Assembly: GCA_902765395.1 (NCBI GenBank)
Contig: CACWZP010000032.1
Location: 1 to 40,399 of the forward strand
Source of the DNA: an uncultured Eubacteriales bacterium
GTDB taxonomy: Bacteria; Bacillota; Clostridia; Christensenellales; Aristaeellaceae
Length of the DNA: 40,399 nt
Direction: 5' to 3'
In this document: positions 8,066 to 16,684 of the stretch, one piece after another
Position numbering within the stretch: the stretch's first letter is position 1
Layout: each line of letters starts with the position of its first letter
Program-made: the position numbers and the translations under genes
The notes under the pieces: generated by a model
What the model was told of the DNA's origin: nothing
What the model saw: the letters and a program-made list of their open reading frames with translations, nothing else
Databases searched by the model: none

Positions 8066-9192
8066 TCGTCTGCCTCCATCAATTCAAGAACCACGGCGTC
8101 CTGCACCTGCATCCCCCGCGGGGTCAGGCGCAGAAAGCCATCGGAAATCGCAATAAAGCCGCCCTGTTCCAGCCGGCACAGCGCCGCTTCCCGGCCGCGC
8201 TCAAAGGGCGTGCCGAACGCCGCCGCCCACGCGGCCATGTCCAGCCCCCGCGTGGTGCGGGTGGAGAGCATCAGCGTCTCCTCCATGGCGTCCGCCGCCG
8301 TCAGGCGCTGTGCGTCCAGCCGGCGCGTGCCGGAGAGGTAATCCTCCAGCGTTGCGGGATTGGAGAACCGGACGCCGTCCACCAGCGAATGGGCCGCGCA
8401 GCCCAGGCCCAGGTAGTCGCCCCGGTTCCAGTAGACCAGGTTGTGACGGCTCTCAAAGCCGGGCCGGGCGTAGTTCGAGATTTCATAGCGCGCAAGGCCC
8501 GCTTCCCCCAGCAGATTCAGCGCCAGCTGCTGCTGGGCGTTCACAGCGTCGTCGTCCGGGACGACGGCCTCGCCGCTGGCCACCCGCGCCGCCATGGGCG
8601 TGCCCTCCTCCACGATCAGGCTGTAGGCGGAGACGTGGGGAACGCCCAGCGCAAGGGCCGCCTCCAGCGCGTCCCGCCACTGGGCCATGGTCTGCCCCGG
8701 CAGGGCGTACATCAGGTCGAGGTTGATGTTGGAAAAGCCCGCGTCCCGGGCCATGCGCACGGCCTCGCCGATCTGCGCCGCCGTGTGGATGCGGCCCAGG
8801 GACTTCAGCAGCCCGTCGTCAAAGCTCTGGGCGCCCATGCTGAGCCGGTTGACGCCCGCCCGCCTGTAAGCGGCCAGCTTCTTCAGCGTCAGCGTGCCGG
8901 GGTTGCCCTCCAGGGTGATTTCCGCATTCGGCGCGAAGGGCCATATCCGCCTCGCCCGGGCGAGGGTCTGTTCAATATACCCGGCGTCCACCAGCGTGGG
9001 CGTGCCGCCGCCAAAGAACACCGTGGCGATCTCACAGCCCGAAAGCCCGTCCTTCCAGCCCTCCATCTCGCCCCAGAGCGCCTCGAAATATTGGCCCCAC
9101 TCCCCTTCCCTGCCCGGGAAGGAGGCGAAGTCGCAGTAGGCGCACTTCGACCGGCAAAACGGAACGTGGATGTAGAGGGAAAGCGGCTTCAT
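8062..9192 (-). CDS. hemW: HemW-type radical SAM protein (coproporphyrinogen oxidase-like)
   Basis: 376 residues starting MKPLSLYIHVPFC at the ATG with GGTGGAG 6 nt upstream; a GTG four codons earlier overlaps the ribosome site. The radical SAM cluster motif CRSKCAYC (CxxxCxxC) is at residues 12-19, followed by FFGGGTPT, TLEGNPGTL, NRLSMGAQSFDD and the HemN C-terminal signature HNLVYWNRGDYLGLGCAAHS. Known: HemW binds heme and is thought to deliver it to respiratory enzymes; it is not the true HemN oxidase. It follows lepA, as in many Firmicutes, but the hrcA-grpE-dnaK genes usually next are replaced by two PIG-L genes. 232 bp of hairpin-rich repeat DNA separates it from lepA; I saw no promoter there. 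Confidence 0.93.
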   Translation of the reverse strand: MKPLSLYIHVPFCRSKCAYCDFASFPGREGEWGQYFEALWGEMEGWKDGLSGCEIATVFFGGGTPTLVDAGYIEQTLARARRIWPFAPNAEITLEGNPGTLTLKKLAAYRRAGVNRLSMGAQSFDDGLLKSLGRIHTAAQIGEAVRMARDAGFSNINLDLMYALPGQTMAQWRDALEAALALGVPHVSAYSLIVEEGTPMAARVASGEAVVPDDDAVNAQQQLALNLLGEAGLARYEISNYARPGFESRHNLVYWNRGDYLGLGCAAHSLVDGVRFSNPATLEDYLSGTRRLDAQRLTAADAMEETLMLSTRTTRGLDMAAWAAAFGTPFERGREAALCRLEQGGFIAISDGFLRLTPRGMQVQDAVVLELMEADE

Positions 9193-9204
9193 ACATTGCT
9201 CCAC

Positions 9205-9424
9205 CCATCTGTCTGGGGTGTTGGGGGCGACAGCGCCCCAACGCTTGATCGTTCGCGGCGGCGTGTACGGCGCGAACGCAGGTCATTTTTCAGAAGTGGA
9301 AATCTCATTTCCCGGATGAAAAATGCCAACCTTGCAGATTTTGCGGCCGGAGGACTTCAGTCCTCAAGCAAAATCTGGTGGGGGTGGTATTGGCGGGGGA
9401 GCTCGCTCCCCCGTCCAAAGAACG
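9205..9424. repeat. cluster of inverted repeats between lepA and hemW
   Basis: No gene here. At least four separate inverted repeats lie end to end: GTTGGGGGCG with CGCCCCAAC (about 9220-9242), CATTTTTCA with TGAAAAATG (9284-9325), CAGATTTTGC with GCAAAATCTG enclosing GGACTTCAGTCC (9336-9376), and GGGGGAG-CTCG-CTCCCCC (9395-9412). The last directly follows lepA. The whole looks like a composite of short mobile or RNA-forming repeats of this genome rather than a single element. Confidence 0.6.
9392..9415 (-). terminator. stem-loop after lepA
   Basis: GGGGGAG-CTCG-CTCCCCC, 7 to 8 bp and very GC-rich, 10-33 bp past the lepA stop on the minus strand. No T-tract follows, so it may act as a weak terminator or a 3'-end stabiliser before hemW. 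Confidence 0.4.
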
Positions 9425-11230
9425 TCAGTCCATCTTCAAAACCGCCATGAACGCCTCGGAAGGCACGGCCACGCTGCCCACCTGGCGCATGCGCTTCTTG
9501 CCCTCCTTCTGCTTTTCCAGCAGCTTCTTCTTGCGGGAGATGTCGCCGCCGTAGCACTTGGCCAGCACGTCCTTGCGCAGGGCCTTCACGGTCTCCCGGG
9601 CGATCACCTTGCCGCCGATGGCCGCCTGGATGGGGATCTCGAACAGCTGCCTCGGGATGGCATCCTTCAGCTTCTCGGCGATGCTGCGGCCCCGGGGATA
9701 GGCCCGGTCCTTGTGCACGATGATGGACAGCGCGTCGCACTGCTCGCCGTTCAGGAGCATGTCCAGCTTGACCAGGTCGCTGCGGGCATAGCCCTTGAGC
9801 TCGTAGTCGAAGGAGGCGTAGCCCCGGGTGCGGCTCTTCAGCTGGTCAAAGAAGTCGTAGATCACCTCGTTCAGCGGCATGTCGTATTTCAGCAGCACGC
9901 GGCCGCCCTCGATGTATTTCATGTCCTTGAAGGTGCCCCGCTTGTCCTGGCACAGCTCCATGATCGCGCCCACGTAGTCCTGGGGCGTGATCACCTGGGC
10001 GTCCACCATGGGCTCCTCCATCCAGTCGATCTCCTGCACCGGGGGCAGGTTGGTGGGGTTGTCGATGTACACAGTCTCGCCGTCGGTCCTGACCACCTTG
10101 TACACCACGCTGGGCGCGGTGGTGACAAGGTCCAGGTCGAACTCCCGCTCCAGGCGCTCCTGGATGATCTCCATGTGCAGCAGCCCCAGGAAGCCGCAGC
10201 GGAAGCCGTAGCCCAGGGCCACGGAGGTCTCCGGCTCGTAGGACAGGGCCGCGTCGTTGAGGCGCAGCTTCTCCAGCGCGTCCCGCAGGCTCTCGTAATC
10301 CGCGCCGTCGGCAGGATAGATGCCGCAGTACACCATGGGCAGCACCGGCTTGTAGCCCGGCAGGGGCTCGGCGGCGGGATTGTCCGCCAGGGTGATGGTG
10401 TCCCCCACGCGGATATCGGCGATGTCCTTGATGGAGGCGGCGATGTAGCCCACCTCGCCGGCGTTCAGGCTGTCCTTGGGGCTGTAGCCCAGGGGCAGGT
10501 AGGCCCCGACCTCGGTGACCTCGAACTCCCGGTTGCCCGCCATCATGCGGATGCGGTCGCCCACCTTCACGCTGCCGGCCTTGAGCCGCACCGAGGAGAT
10601 GGCCCCGCGATAGTTGTCGTAGTAGGAATCGAAGATCAGCGCCTGCAGCGGCGCGTCCGCGTCGTCGGCGGGGGCGGGCACGTTCTTCACGATGTCCTCC
10701 AGCACGTCGTCGATGCCGATGCCCTGCTTGGCGGACACCAGCGGGCAGCCCTCGCAGTCCAGGCCGATCTCGTCCTCGATCTCCTGCTTCACCACCTCCG
10801 GCTGGGCCGAGGGCAGGTCGATCTTGTTGATGACCGGCAGGATCTCCAGATCGTGCTCCAGCGCCATGTAGACGTTGGCCAGCGTCTGGGCCTCGATGCC
10901 CTGGCTGGCGTCCACCACCAGGATCGCGCCTTCGCAGGCCGCCAGCGCCCGGGACACCTCGTAGGTGAAGTCCACGTGGCCGGGGGTGTCGATCAGGTTC
11001 AGGATGTACTCCTTGCCATCCTTCGCCACATAGGGCATACGCACAGCCTTCGACTTTATGGTGATGCCCCGCTCCCGCTCCAGCTCCATGCTGTCCAGCA
11101 CCTGGTCGGTCATGTCCCGCTGCTTCATCACGCCCGTGCGCTCCAGTATGCGATCCGCCAGGGTGGACTTGCCGTGGTCGATGTGGGCAATGATGCAAAA
11201 ATTGCGGATTCGGCTCTGGTCGTAGCTCAA
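9425..11230 (-). CDS. lepA: elongation factor 4 (LepA), ribosome back-translocation GTPase
   Basis: 601 residues. I chose the TTG at 11230 because a GGAGG lies 8 nt before it and the product then begins [26 protein letters not shown], as LepA proteins do; an ATG 11 codons upstream is in the AT-rich promoter region. G1 AHIDHGKS, switch 2 DTPGHVDF and G4 NKIDLP are intact; the LepA C-terminal domain ([28 protein letters not shown]) is complete. Length equals that of E. coli LepA (599). Known: it remodels stalled or mistranslocated ribosomes. It has its own sigma-A promoter and heads the lepA-hemW-PIG-L cluster. Confidence 0.97.
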   Translation of the reverse strand: MSYDQSRIRNFCIIAHIDHGKSTLADRILERTGVMKQRDMTDQVLDSMELERERGITIKSKAVRMPYVAKDGKEYILNLIDTPGHVDFTYEVSRALAACEGAILVVDASQGIEAQTLANVYMALEHDLEILPVINKIDLPSAQPEVVKQEIEDEIGLDCEGCPLVSAKQGIGIDDVLEDIVKNVPAPADDADAPLQALIFDSYYDNYRGAISSVRLKAGSVKVGDRIRMMAGNREFEVTEVGAYLPLGYSPKDSLNAGEVGYIAASIKDIADIRVGDTITLADNPAAEPLPGYKPVLPMVYCGIYPADGADYESLRDALEKLRLNDAALSYEPETSVALGYGFRCGFLGLLHMEIIQERLEREFDLDLVTTAPSVVYKVVRTDGETVYIDNPTNLPPVQEIDWMEEPMVDAQVITPQDYVGAIMELCQDKRGTFKDMKYIEGGRVLLKYDMPLNEVIYDFFDQLKSRTRGYASFDYELKGYARSDLVKLDMLLNGEQCDALSIIVHKDRAYPRGRSIAEKLKDAIPRQLFEIPIQAAIGGKVIARETVKALRKDVLAKCYGGDISRKKKLLEKQKEGKKRMRQVGSVAVPSEAFMAVLKMD

Positions 11231-11268
11231 AACGCAGTCCTCCGTCCCGTGAAATTCATACATTATAT

Positions 11269-11297
11269 ATCATAGAATATCAGTGTTAATTAATCAA
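11269..11297 (-). promoter_or_regulatory. lepA sigma-A promoter
   Basis: On the minus strand TTGATT (11297-11292), 17 bp, TATGAT (11274-11269), about 40 bp before the chosen lepA start. A second AT box (TATAAT) lies just downstream. Confidence 0.65.
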
Positions 11298-11349
11298 GCG
11301 GTTCGGGGGAACAGCGGATTCCCGCAAATGGCGTGAAGCTCAAAAACAG

Positions 11350-11510
11350 CCCTCCCCTTTGGGAAAGGTAGATTGCAAGCGAAGCGCGGCAAGACGGATG
11401 AGGTCCTCCTCGGCCAGGTTCAAACCTTAATCGCCACTGCGGCGCGAGGCGCATCGTACGGGGACCTCATCCGCCCCCCTTCGGGGACACCTTCCCAAAG
11501 GAGAAGGCCA
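11350..11510. repeat. intergenic inverted-repeat element, family A
   Basis: In the 11264-11741 gap. Outer arms CCTCCCCTTTGGGAAAGGT and ACACCTTCCCAAAGGAGAAGG are inverted, as are GGATGAGGTCC and GGACCTCATCC further in; the whole can fold as one long branched hairpin. Related ends (CCTTCCCC...GGGGAAGG next to a GACCTC-TTCCGTC word) occur near 1695-1735, 15070-15135, 29087-29147 and 40240-40310. No coding frame is convincing. Confidence 0.65.
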
Positions 11511-11664
11511 AATTGTGCATATATATTAATCTATTCTGTATATTTATTCGTTTACCATGGAAAATTATCAGGATTTCGATTTTCGATTTGATGCAAAAAT
11601 AATCCGCATCGTCGATTTGTGGCAGGAAAATGCAATTCTTAACATTCGGGTTGGCAGTTCTCTA

Positions 11665-11694
11665 TTGCCTTTTGGGGAGGGTTTATTGTATAAT
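11665..11694 (+). promoter_or_regulatory. promoter of the TAXI transporter genes
   Basis: TTGCCT (11665-11670), 18 bp, TATAAT (11689-11694). Transcription would start just before a small stem-loop GGCCGC-CTTT-GCGGCC (11708-11723), which then sits at the 5' end of the mRNA directly ahead of the GGAGG ribosome site and could protect it from decay. Confidence 0.7.
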
Positions 11695-11741
11695 ACAATT
11701 ATTAAAAGGCCGCCTTTGCGGCCATGAATGGAGGAACCAAC

Positions 11742-12686
11742 ATGAAGAAGATCCTGTCCCTGGTCATCGCGATGGTCCTGGCCCTGGGCTGCACCGCGGC
11801 TCTGGCTGACCTGCAGTTCGGCACCGGCGGCGAGTCCGGCACCTACTACGGCTACGGCACCGTGCTGGCCCAGTACATCTCCGACAACACCGACGTGAAG
11901 ATCACCGTCGTCTCCAGCGGCGGCTCCGCCGCCAATATCGACGACCTGGAAGCCGACACCCGCCAGCTGGGCTTCGTGCAGAACGACGTGGCCTACTACG
12001 CGGTGAACGGCGTCCGCCTGTTCGACGGCGCGCCCGTGGAGAACATCTCCGCCCTGGCCGCCCTGTACATCGAGGCCGTGCAGGTCGTGACCAACAACCC
12101 CGACATCAAGTCCATCGAGGATTTGAAGGGCAAGAACGTTTCCATCGGCGCCGCCGGTTCCGGCGTGTACTTCAACGCCATCGACTTCCTGCAGGTCTAC
12201 GGTCTGACCGAGGATGACATCAACGCCCAGTACCTGAACTTCCAGGAGACCTGCGACGCGCTGAAGGACGGCAAGATCGACGCGGGCTTCATCGTGGCCG
12301 GCGCTCCCACCCCCGCCATCACCGAGCTGTGCACCACCCAGGGCGCCCAGCTGCTGAGCCTGGACGCGGACCACATCGCCGCGCTGCAGGATATCTCCGC
12401 CGCCTACGCCGAGACCACCATCCCCGCCGGCACCTATGACGGCATCGATGCGGATGTCACCACCGTGGGCATGAAGGCCACCATCGTCGCCAACGACTCC
12501 GTGACCGAGGACGAGGCCTACACCATCGTCAAGACCATCTTCGAGGGCAAGGACGAGATCACCGAGGGCCACGCCAAGGGCGCCGAGCTGGATCTGGAGT
12601 TCGCCTCCACCTGCGGCATCCCCTACAACGCCGGCGCTGCCAGGTACTTCGCCGAGCAGGACATCGAGGTCGAGACCGCTGAATAA
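11742..12686 (+). CDS. TAXI family TRAP transporter solute-binding protein
   Basis: 314 residues, start MKKILSLVIAMVLALG with GGAGG about 7 nt upstream. Signal peptide ends AALA|D near residue 22; a lipobox is not convincing. The mature protein opens with LQFGTGGESGTYYGYG, the TAXI family hallmark, then SSGGSAANIDDLEADTRQLGFVQNDVAYYA, ALYIEAVQVVTN and DLKGKNVSIGAAGSG, all typical. Known: TAXI proteins deliver small organic acids or amino acids (for example glutamate-like compounds) to TRAP permeases driven by ion gradients. The fused permease gene follows by 254 bp. The strong codon bias toward GC-ending codons and the 5' stem-loop suggest high expression. Substrate cannot be read from sequence. 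Confidence 0.94.
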   Translation: MKKILSLVIAMVLALGCTAALADLQFGTGGESGTYYGYGTVLAQYISDNTDVKITVVSSGGSAANIDDLEADTRQLGFVQNDVAYYAVNGVRLFDGAPVENISALAALYIEAVQVVTNNPDIKSIEDLKGKNVSIGAAGSGVYFNAIDFLQVYGLTEDDINAQYLNFQETCDALKDGKIDAGFIVAGAPTPAITELCTTQGAQLLSLDADHIAALQDISAAYAETTIPAGTYDGIDADVTTVGMKATIVANDSVTEDEAYTIVKTIFEGKDEITEGHAKGAELDLEFASTCGIPYNAGAARYFAEQDIEVETAE

Positions 12687-12718
12687 GCCCCTCGCCCCAA
12701 AGGCACTCTGATTCGTTC

Positions 12719-12747
12719 GGGGCTGCGGTTGACAAAGCCGCAGCCCC
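12719..12747 (+). terminator. stem-loop after the solute-binding protein gene
   Basis: GGGGCTGCGG and CCGCAGCCCC, 10 bp stem, 9-nt loop, 32 bp past the stop. There is no T-tract. It could be an attenuator or RNA stabiliser giving more binding protein than permease. Confidence 0.5.
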
Positions 12748-12782
12748 GTATCATCATCGAATCGTCCCGTTTAAACATCGTA

Positions 12783-12897
12783 CAGATCCTTCGACTGCGC
12801 CTTGCATCACGCAAGGCTTCGCTCAGGATGACAAGTGCCAGGCTTATGTCATTCCGGGCGGAGCATCGCAGCCGGCGATGCGCAGTCGAAGAATCTG
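12783..12897. repeat. palindromic repeat, family D, copy 1
   Basis: Inverted arms AGATCCTTCGACTGCGC and GCGCAGTCGAAGAATCTG enclose inner inverted words GGATGACA and TGTCATTCC. Between TAXI protein and permease genes. A second copy is at 32984-33084. Repeats of this wording (TTCGACTGCGCTCAGAATGACA type) are known to be widespread in bacterial genomes. Confidence 0.75.
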
Positions 12898-12940
12898 TGC
12901 GTCATGTGCTGAATCAACAACATAGAAGGAGGCCGACCGC

Positions 12941-14992
12941 ATGTCTGAAAACAAACCCCAGGACCCCAAACTGAACACGACGCAGGCCGATGTCGCCGCG
13001 AACGTCGAAGCCGTTATGAAGAAGTTCGACCGCGAGTCGAACGTTCGCATCTGGACGGGCGTCCCGAAGATCGTCGTCAGCTGCGTGCTGGTGCTGTTCT
13101 CGCTGTTCTGCCTGTATGTCACGCTGTTCGCTAACTTCCTGGAGCAGGTACGCCTGTCCAGCTTCCTGGGGCTGGTGATCATCATGGGCTTCCTCACGTT
13201 CCCCGTGAAGAAGGGCTATGTGAAGGAAAACTACATGCCCTGGTATGACATCGTGCTGATGGTGGCCGGCGCGGCGGCCTTCTTCTACTTCACCTTCAAC
13301 GCCCAGGAGATCGTGGCCATGCGCCCGAAGATGCTGCTGGCACCCAAGTACACGGTGATCGCCGTGGTGGGCATCGTGGTGCTCAGCGAGCTGTGCCGCC
13401 GCAGCGTGGGCCTGCCGGTGCTGTGCGTGGCGCTGTTCTTCCTGGCCTACACCTTCATCATCAGCAAGCAGACGCTGCCCATGGCGGCCCGTCAGCTGTT
13501 CTTCACCACCACCGGCGTGCTGGGCACCCCCATCAACGCCTGCTCGAAGTTCATCGTGGTGTTCACCATCTTCGGCGCGTTCCTGGAGCGCACCGGCGTG
13601 TCCGACTTCTTCATCAACCTGGCCAACAGCATCACCGGCCGCTTCGCGGGCGGCCCGGCGAAGGTGGCCGTCATCTCCTCGGCGCTGTGCGGCATGGTGT
13701 CCGGCAGCTCCGTGGGCAACACCGTCACCACCGGCTCGGTCACCATCCCAATGATGAAGGAGACCGGCTACAAGCCGGAGTTCGCCGGCGCGGTCGAGGC
13801 GGCGGCCTCCACCGGCGGCCAGATCATGCCGCCCATCATGGGCGCGGCGGCCTTCCTGATGGCCGAGATCGTGGGCGTGCCCTACTCCGACATCATCGTG
13901 CGCGCCATACTGCCCGCGGTGCTGTACTTCCTGGGCATCTTCATCGCCGTGCACCTGGAGGCCAAGAAGCTGGGCCTGAAGGGCATCGACCGGAACCTGC
14001 TGCCCCGGATGCGCAGCCTCATCAAGCAGACCTACATGCTGATGCCGCTGATTATACTGATCTACCTGGTGTCCACCAACAGCCGCACCATGCAGTTCTC
14101 CGCGGCCATCGCCATCATCGCCACCATCGTGGTGGGCGTCATCAACAACATCGTGGACTACTTCGCCACCAGCAAGAAATCCGGCGAATCCGCCAGCGCG
14201 GGCGGCGCGCTGTCCGCGGCGGTGGGCGCCAGGGGCGGCTTCACCGCCAAGAGCATCTTCGACGCGCTGGAGTCCGGCGGCCGCAGCTGCATCACCGTGG
14301 CCGTGGCCTGCGGCATGGCCGGCATCATCACCGGCTGCCTGACCATCACCGGCCTGGCCAGCCAGATGATCAACGGCATCGTGTCGCTCACCCAGTCCCC
14401 CGCCCTCCAGGGCGTGCCCGGGCTGGCGCTGCTGCTGGGCCTGCTGTTGACCATGCTGTGCTGCATCGTGCTGGGCATGGGCGTGCCCACCACGGCCACC
14501 TACTGCATCATGGCGGCCACCTGCGCGCCGATCCTGACCAAGATGGGCGTACCGGTGCTGGCGGCCCACTTCTTCGTGTTCTACTACGGCATCGTGGCGG
14601 ACATCACCCCGCCTGTGGCCCTGGCGGCCTACGCCGGCGCGGCCATCGCCAAGGGCAAGCCGATGCAGACCGGCGTGACGGCCACGCGGCTGGCCATCGG
14701 TGCGTTCATCATCCCCTTCGTGTTCGCCGCCAGCCCGGCGCTGCTGTTCATCGACACGGTGTGGTATGAGGTCATCCTGATCGCCATCACCGCCACCATC
14801 GGCATGTTCGGCGTGGCCGCAGGCCTGTCCGGCTACCTGCTGGTGAACATGAACATCCTGGAGCGCCTGCTGCTGATCGGCGGCGGCCTGGCGCTGATCA
14901 TCCCCGGCACGCTGACCGACTTCATCGGCCTGGGCCTGATCGCCCTGGGCGTGGTGCTGCAGCTGCCGAGGCGGAAAAAAGCCACGGCGTAG
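12941..14992 (+). CDS. TRAP transporter permease, fused small and large subunits
   Basis: 683 residues, ATG preceded by AAGGAGG at 8 nt. A polar N-terminus (about 1-45) is followed by the small-subunit-like helices (SCVLVLFSLFCLYVTLFANF onward) and then the large DctM-like domain of about 12 helices. Conserved stretches include KVAVISSALCGMVSGSSVGNTVTTGSVTIPMMK, AAASTGGQIMPPIMGAAAFLMAE and GMGVPTTATY, the two substrate/ion-site hairpins of DctM, and ITPPVALAAYAGA. Known: fused TRAP permeases pair with TAXI binding proteins, so with the upstream gene this is a complete Na+ or H+-driven uptake system. A repeat element and stem-loop lie between the two genes. Confidence 0.94.
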   Translation: MSENKPQDPKLNTTQADVAANVEAVMKKFDRESNVRIWTGVPKIVVSCVLVLFSLFCLYVTLFANFLEQVRLSSFLGLVIIMGFLTFPVKKGYVKENYMPWYDIVLMVAGAAAFFYFTFNAQEIVAMRPKMLLAPKYTVIAVVGIVVLSELCRRSVGLPVLCVALFFLAYTFIISKQTLPMAARQLFFTTTGVLGTPINACSKFIVVFTIFGAFLERTGVSDFFINLANSITGRFAGGPAKVAVISSALCGMVSGSSVGNTVTTGSVTIPMMKETGYKPEFAGAVEAAASTGGQIMPPIMGAAAFLMAEIVGVPYSDIIVRAILPAVLYFLGIFIAVHLEAKKLGLKGIDRNLLPRMRSLIKQTYMLMPLIILIYLVSTNSRTMQFSAAIAIIATIVVGVINNIVDYFATSKKSGESASAGGALSAAVGARGGFTAKSIFDALESGGRSCITVAVACGMAGIITGCLTITGLASQMINGIVSLTQSPALQGVPGLALLLGLLLTMLCCIVLGMGVPTTATYCIMAATCAPILTKMGVPVLAAHFFVFYYGIVADITPPVALAAYAGAAIAKGKPMQTGVTATRLAIGAFIIPFVFAASPALLFIDTVWYEVILIAITATIGMFGVAAGLSGYLLVNMNILERLLLIGGGLALIIPGTLTDFIGLGLIALGVVLQLPRRKKATA

Positions 14993-15006
14993 GCGGCTAT
15001 ACGGAG

Positions 15007-15036
15007 GACGGGGCGTCGCAAACGCGACGCCCCGTC
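15007..15036 (+). terminator. terminator-like hairpin after the TRAP permease
   Basis: Perfect 13-bp stem around an AAAC loop (GACGGGGCGTCGC and its complement), 15 bp past the stop. The following CGTTCTGTG is only weakly T-rich. Confidence 0.65.
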
Positions 15037-15069
15037 GTTCTGTGCAGCGGCAGTTTCTGCGCCGCCGCA

Positions 15070-15135
15070 TATTGGGGAGACGACCTCTCCCGCCCCCTCC
15101 GGGGGCACCCTCCCCTGAAGGGGAGGGCCTTTTCC
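15070..15135. repeat. family A repeat fragment
   Basis: GACCTCTCCCGCCCCCTCCGG, then CCCTCCCCTGAAGGGGAGGG, matching one end of the family A element, between the convergent TRAP permease and CYTH genes. Confidence 0.5.
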
Positions 15136-15138
15136 CCA

Positions 15139-15651
15139 CTAAATCTCTTCGTAAATCACGTTCTCCGCCAGGCTGCGGTTTTTGTAGGCCGGATTGTCGC
15201 TGACGTCGCGGATGATGTGCACATAGTCGGGAATGGCCGCGCCTTCGTCCTCGCGCTCCAGCTCGATCTCCATGATAGCCCGGTCCTTCCAGAAGGGATA
15301 GATGTCGAACTCCAGCACGTGGCCCTGGTAGGGGATGCGATAGCGGGTCTTGCCCAGGGGCTTGCAGCCGGGCTGCATCTCGTGGGACAGGCGGATGTAC
15401 TCCATCTGGTCGATCTCGCCCTCGTCCTCCTCGTTCTTCACGCTGGACAGGTGCCGCTTGAAGGTCTTGTAGTACCGGATCTGGCCGTCGGAGACCACCT
15501 GGCGGATGCGCCGGGTCTCCCCCGGGCCGGAGACGGTCAGGTAGATCTGCACGATCTCCCACTGTTCCACGCCCTTTTGCTTGAGCAGCGTGGGGATGTC
15601 CGGGTAGCGGATCAGGTACTTCCGCTCGATCTCATAGTGCTTGCCGTTCAT
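15139..15651 (-). CDS. CYTH domain protein (triphosphatase/adenylate cyclase-like)
   Basis: 170 residues, starting MNGKHYEIERKYL: the GGAGG lies 7 nt before this ATG, too close to the ATG two codons earlier. The ExExK signature of the CYTH fold is residues 7-11 (EIERK). Further tunnel strands are visible: RRIRQV, YYKTFKR, TRYRIPYQGHVLEFDIYPFW and IMEIELE. Known: bacterial CYTH enzymes of this size hydrolyse inorganic triphosphate or related compounds in the cytoplasm with Mg2+ or Mn2+. It starts 24 bp after surE ends, so the two are one operon; both act on phosphate esters. Exact substrate unknown. Confidence 0.9.
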   Translation of the reverse strand: MNGKHYEIERKYLIRYPDIPTLLKQKGVEQWEIVQIYLTVSGPGETRRIRQVVSDGQIRYYKTFKRHLSSVKNEEDEGEIDQMEYIRLSHEMQPGCKPLGKTRYRIPYQGHVLEFDIYPFWKDRAIMEIELEREDEGAAIPDYVHIIRDVSDNPAYKNRSLAENVIYEEI

Positions 15652-15675
15652 ATCCATTCCTCCCCGTGATGGGAA

Positions 15676-16437
15676 TCACAGTTTGATGTCATTCAGTTCG
15701 TCGTCCGGCGCGTTCAGCCTGAAGTCCCAGGTCAGCTTCGTCAGGCTGCACCAGCCCCTGTCACACAGCCCCACGTCCCACTTCGGGTCGTCCATGGGCG
15801 GGAAGTCCACGTTGCCGTACAGCCAGCCGCCGTCGTCGATCTGGGTGAAGACGGGGTCGTTCAAAAACACCGGGGCCAGCGTGGCCGGCGCGATGCCCTT
15901 CAGCTGCTCATAGGGCAGCGCGGGCACGTTCAGGTTGTACAGCATGCCCCTGGGCAGCGGGTGCGCGGGCACCCACTCGGCCACCCGCAGCGCCGCCCGG
16001 GCCGCGGGGGCGTAGTTCTCCCCCACCGTCCCGTGGGGGTCGAAGTACAGCGACACCGCCAGCGCCTGCACGCCCGCCATGGCGGCCTCCATCGCCGCGC
16101 CCACCGTGCCCGAATAGACGCAGGCGCCGCCCGCGTTCATGCCCCGGTTGATGCCGGAGACCGCCAGGTCGAGCTTCGCCTGCCGCCTGACCAGGAACAC
16201 CCCCAGCGAGGCGCAGTCCGAGGGCGTGCCGTCGCAGGCCCAGGCCGCCTTCGCGCCGGGATAGTCCACCGGTTCGGCCCACAGCGCCCGGTTGAAGGTG
16301 CCGCTGTGGCTGGCGGCGGAGCGCTCCTGGTTCGGCGCGCAGATGTACACTTCGTGGCCCGCCGCGCTGAACACGTCCGCCAGGGCCTTGAGACCCGGCG
16401 CGCGGATGCCGTCGTCGTTGGTGAGAAGTATGTTCAT
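15676..16437 (-). CDS. surE: 5'/3'-nucleotidase SurE
   Basis: 253 residues starting MNILLTNDDGIRAPGLKALA, with GAGAGGG a few nt before the ATG. The metal-binding NDDG is at residues 7-10, and the family blocks PNQERSAASHSGTF (S/N ligands) and SGINRGMNAGGACVYSGTVGAAMEA are intact. Known: SurE is a divalent-metal nucleotidase acting on nucleoside monophosphates, sometimes short polyphosphate. Length is usual (250). Upstream, 16438-16518 is a family B repeat and then the 166-bp element, so a promoter was not found; it may lie in that repeat DNA. Confidence 0.96.
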   Translation of the reverse strand: MNILLTNDDGIRAPGLKALADVFSAAGHEVYICAPNQERSAASHSGTFNRALWAEPVDYPGAKAAWACDGTPSDCASLGVFLVRRQAKLDLAVSGINRGMNAGGACVYSGTVGAAMEAAMAGVQALAVSLYFDPHGTVGENYAPAARAALRVAEWVPAHPLPRGMLYNLNVPALPYEQLKGIAPATLAPVFLNDPVFTQIDDGGWLYGNVDFPPMDDPKWDVGLCDRGWCSLTKLTWDFRLNAPDDELNDIKL

Positions 16438-16461
16438 AAGCCCTCTCGTATTTTCGTGGAT

Positions 16462-16518
16462 GGGCGGGCGCCGCAACGGCGCCCCTACAGGAACGCGGCA
16501 GAGGCTTTCCCTACTCCC
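16462..16518. repeat. family B repeat (GC palindrome plus heptamers)
   Basis: GGGCGGGCGCCGCAACGGCGCCCCTACAG is abbreviated here as a GGGCGCCG-CAA-CGGCGCCC hairpin (by pairing of the two halves), followed by an ACGCGGCAG word and TCCCTAC heptamers. The same order occurs at 29159-29245 and 31080-31192. It abuts the 166-bp element exactly. Confidence 0.6.
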
Positions 16519-16684
16519 TAAGTAGACGATGATTAATTCAAGTGACGAGGCTGCGAGTGAATTTTCCGGCAGATGGCCTTGCAGATTTCGAAGGTTTACT
16601 GGAGGTAAATCGAGAATTCTGCAAGAGACAGATGCCAGAAAAGGCGCCGCAGAATCGATGCGGGAATTAATCAGCGGCTACCTA
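16519..16684. repeat. 166-bp MITE-like palindromic element, copy 1
   Basis: Compared by eye with 20726-20891, the reverse complement differs at only 3 of 166 positions. Ends are imperfect terminal inverted repeats: TAAGTAGACGATGATTAATT on one side and TAGGTAGCCGCTGATTAATT on the other. The inner sequence is also an imperfect palindrome folding at TTTAC-TGGAG-GTAAA. No coding capacity. The lysR stop codon (TAG, 16684-16682) is the last three bases of the element. Confidence 0.85.

Noticed and set aside
12914-15562. Open frame of about 880 codons on the minus strand opposite the TRAP permease
   Set aside because: His/Gly/Ala/Gln-rich antisense reading of the permease and CYTH genes, crossing a terminator-like hairpin.
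16519-16684. The 166-bp element as a classical IS element
   Set aside because: No transposase frame and too short; at most a MITE mobilised by an enzyme encoded elsewhere.
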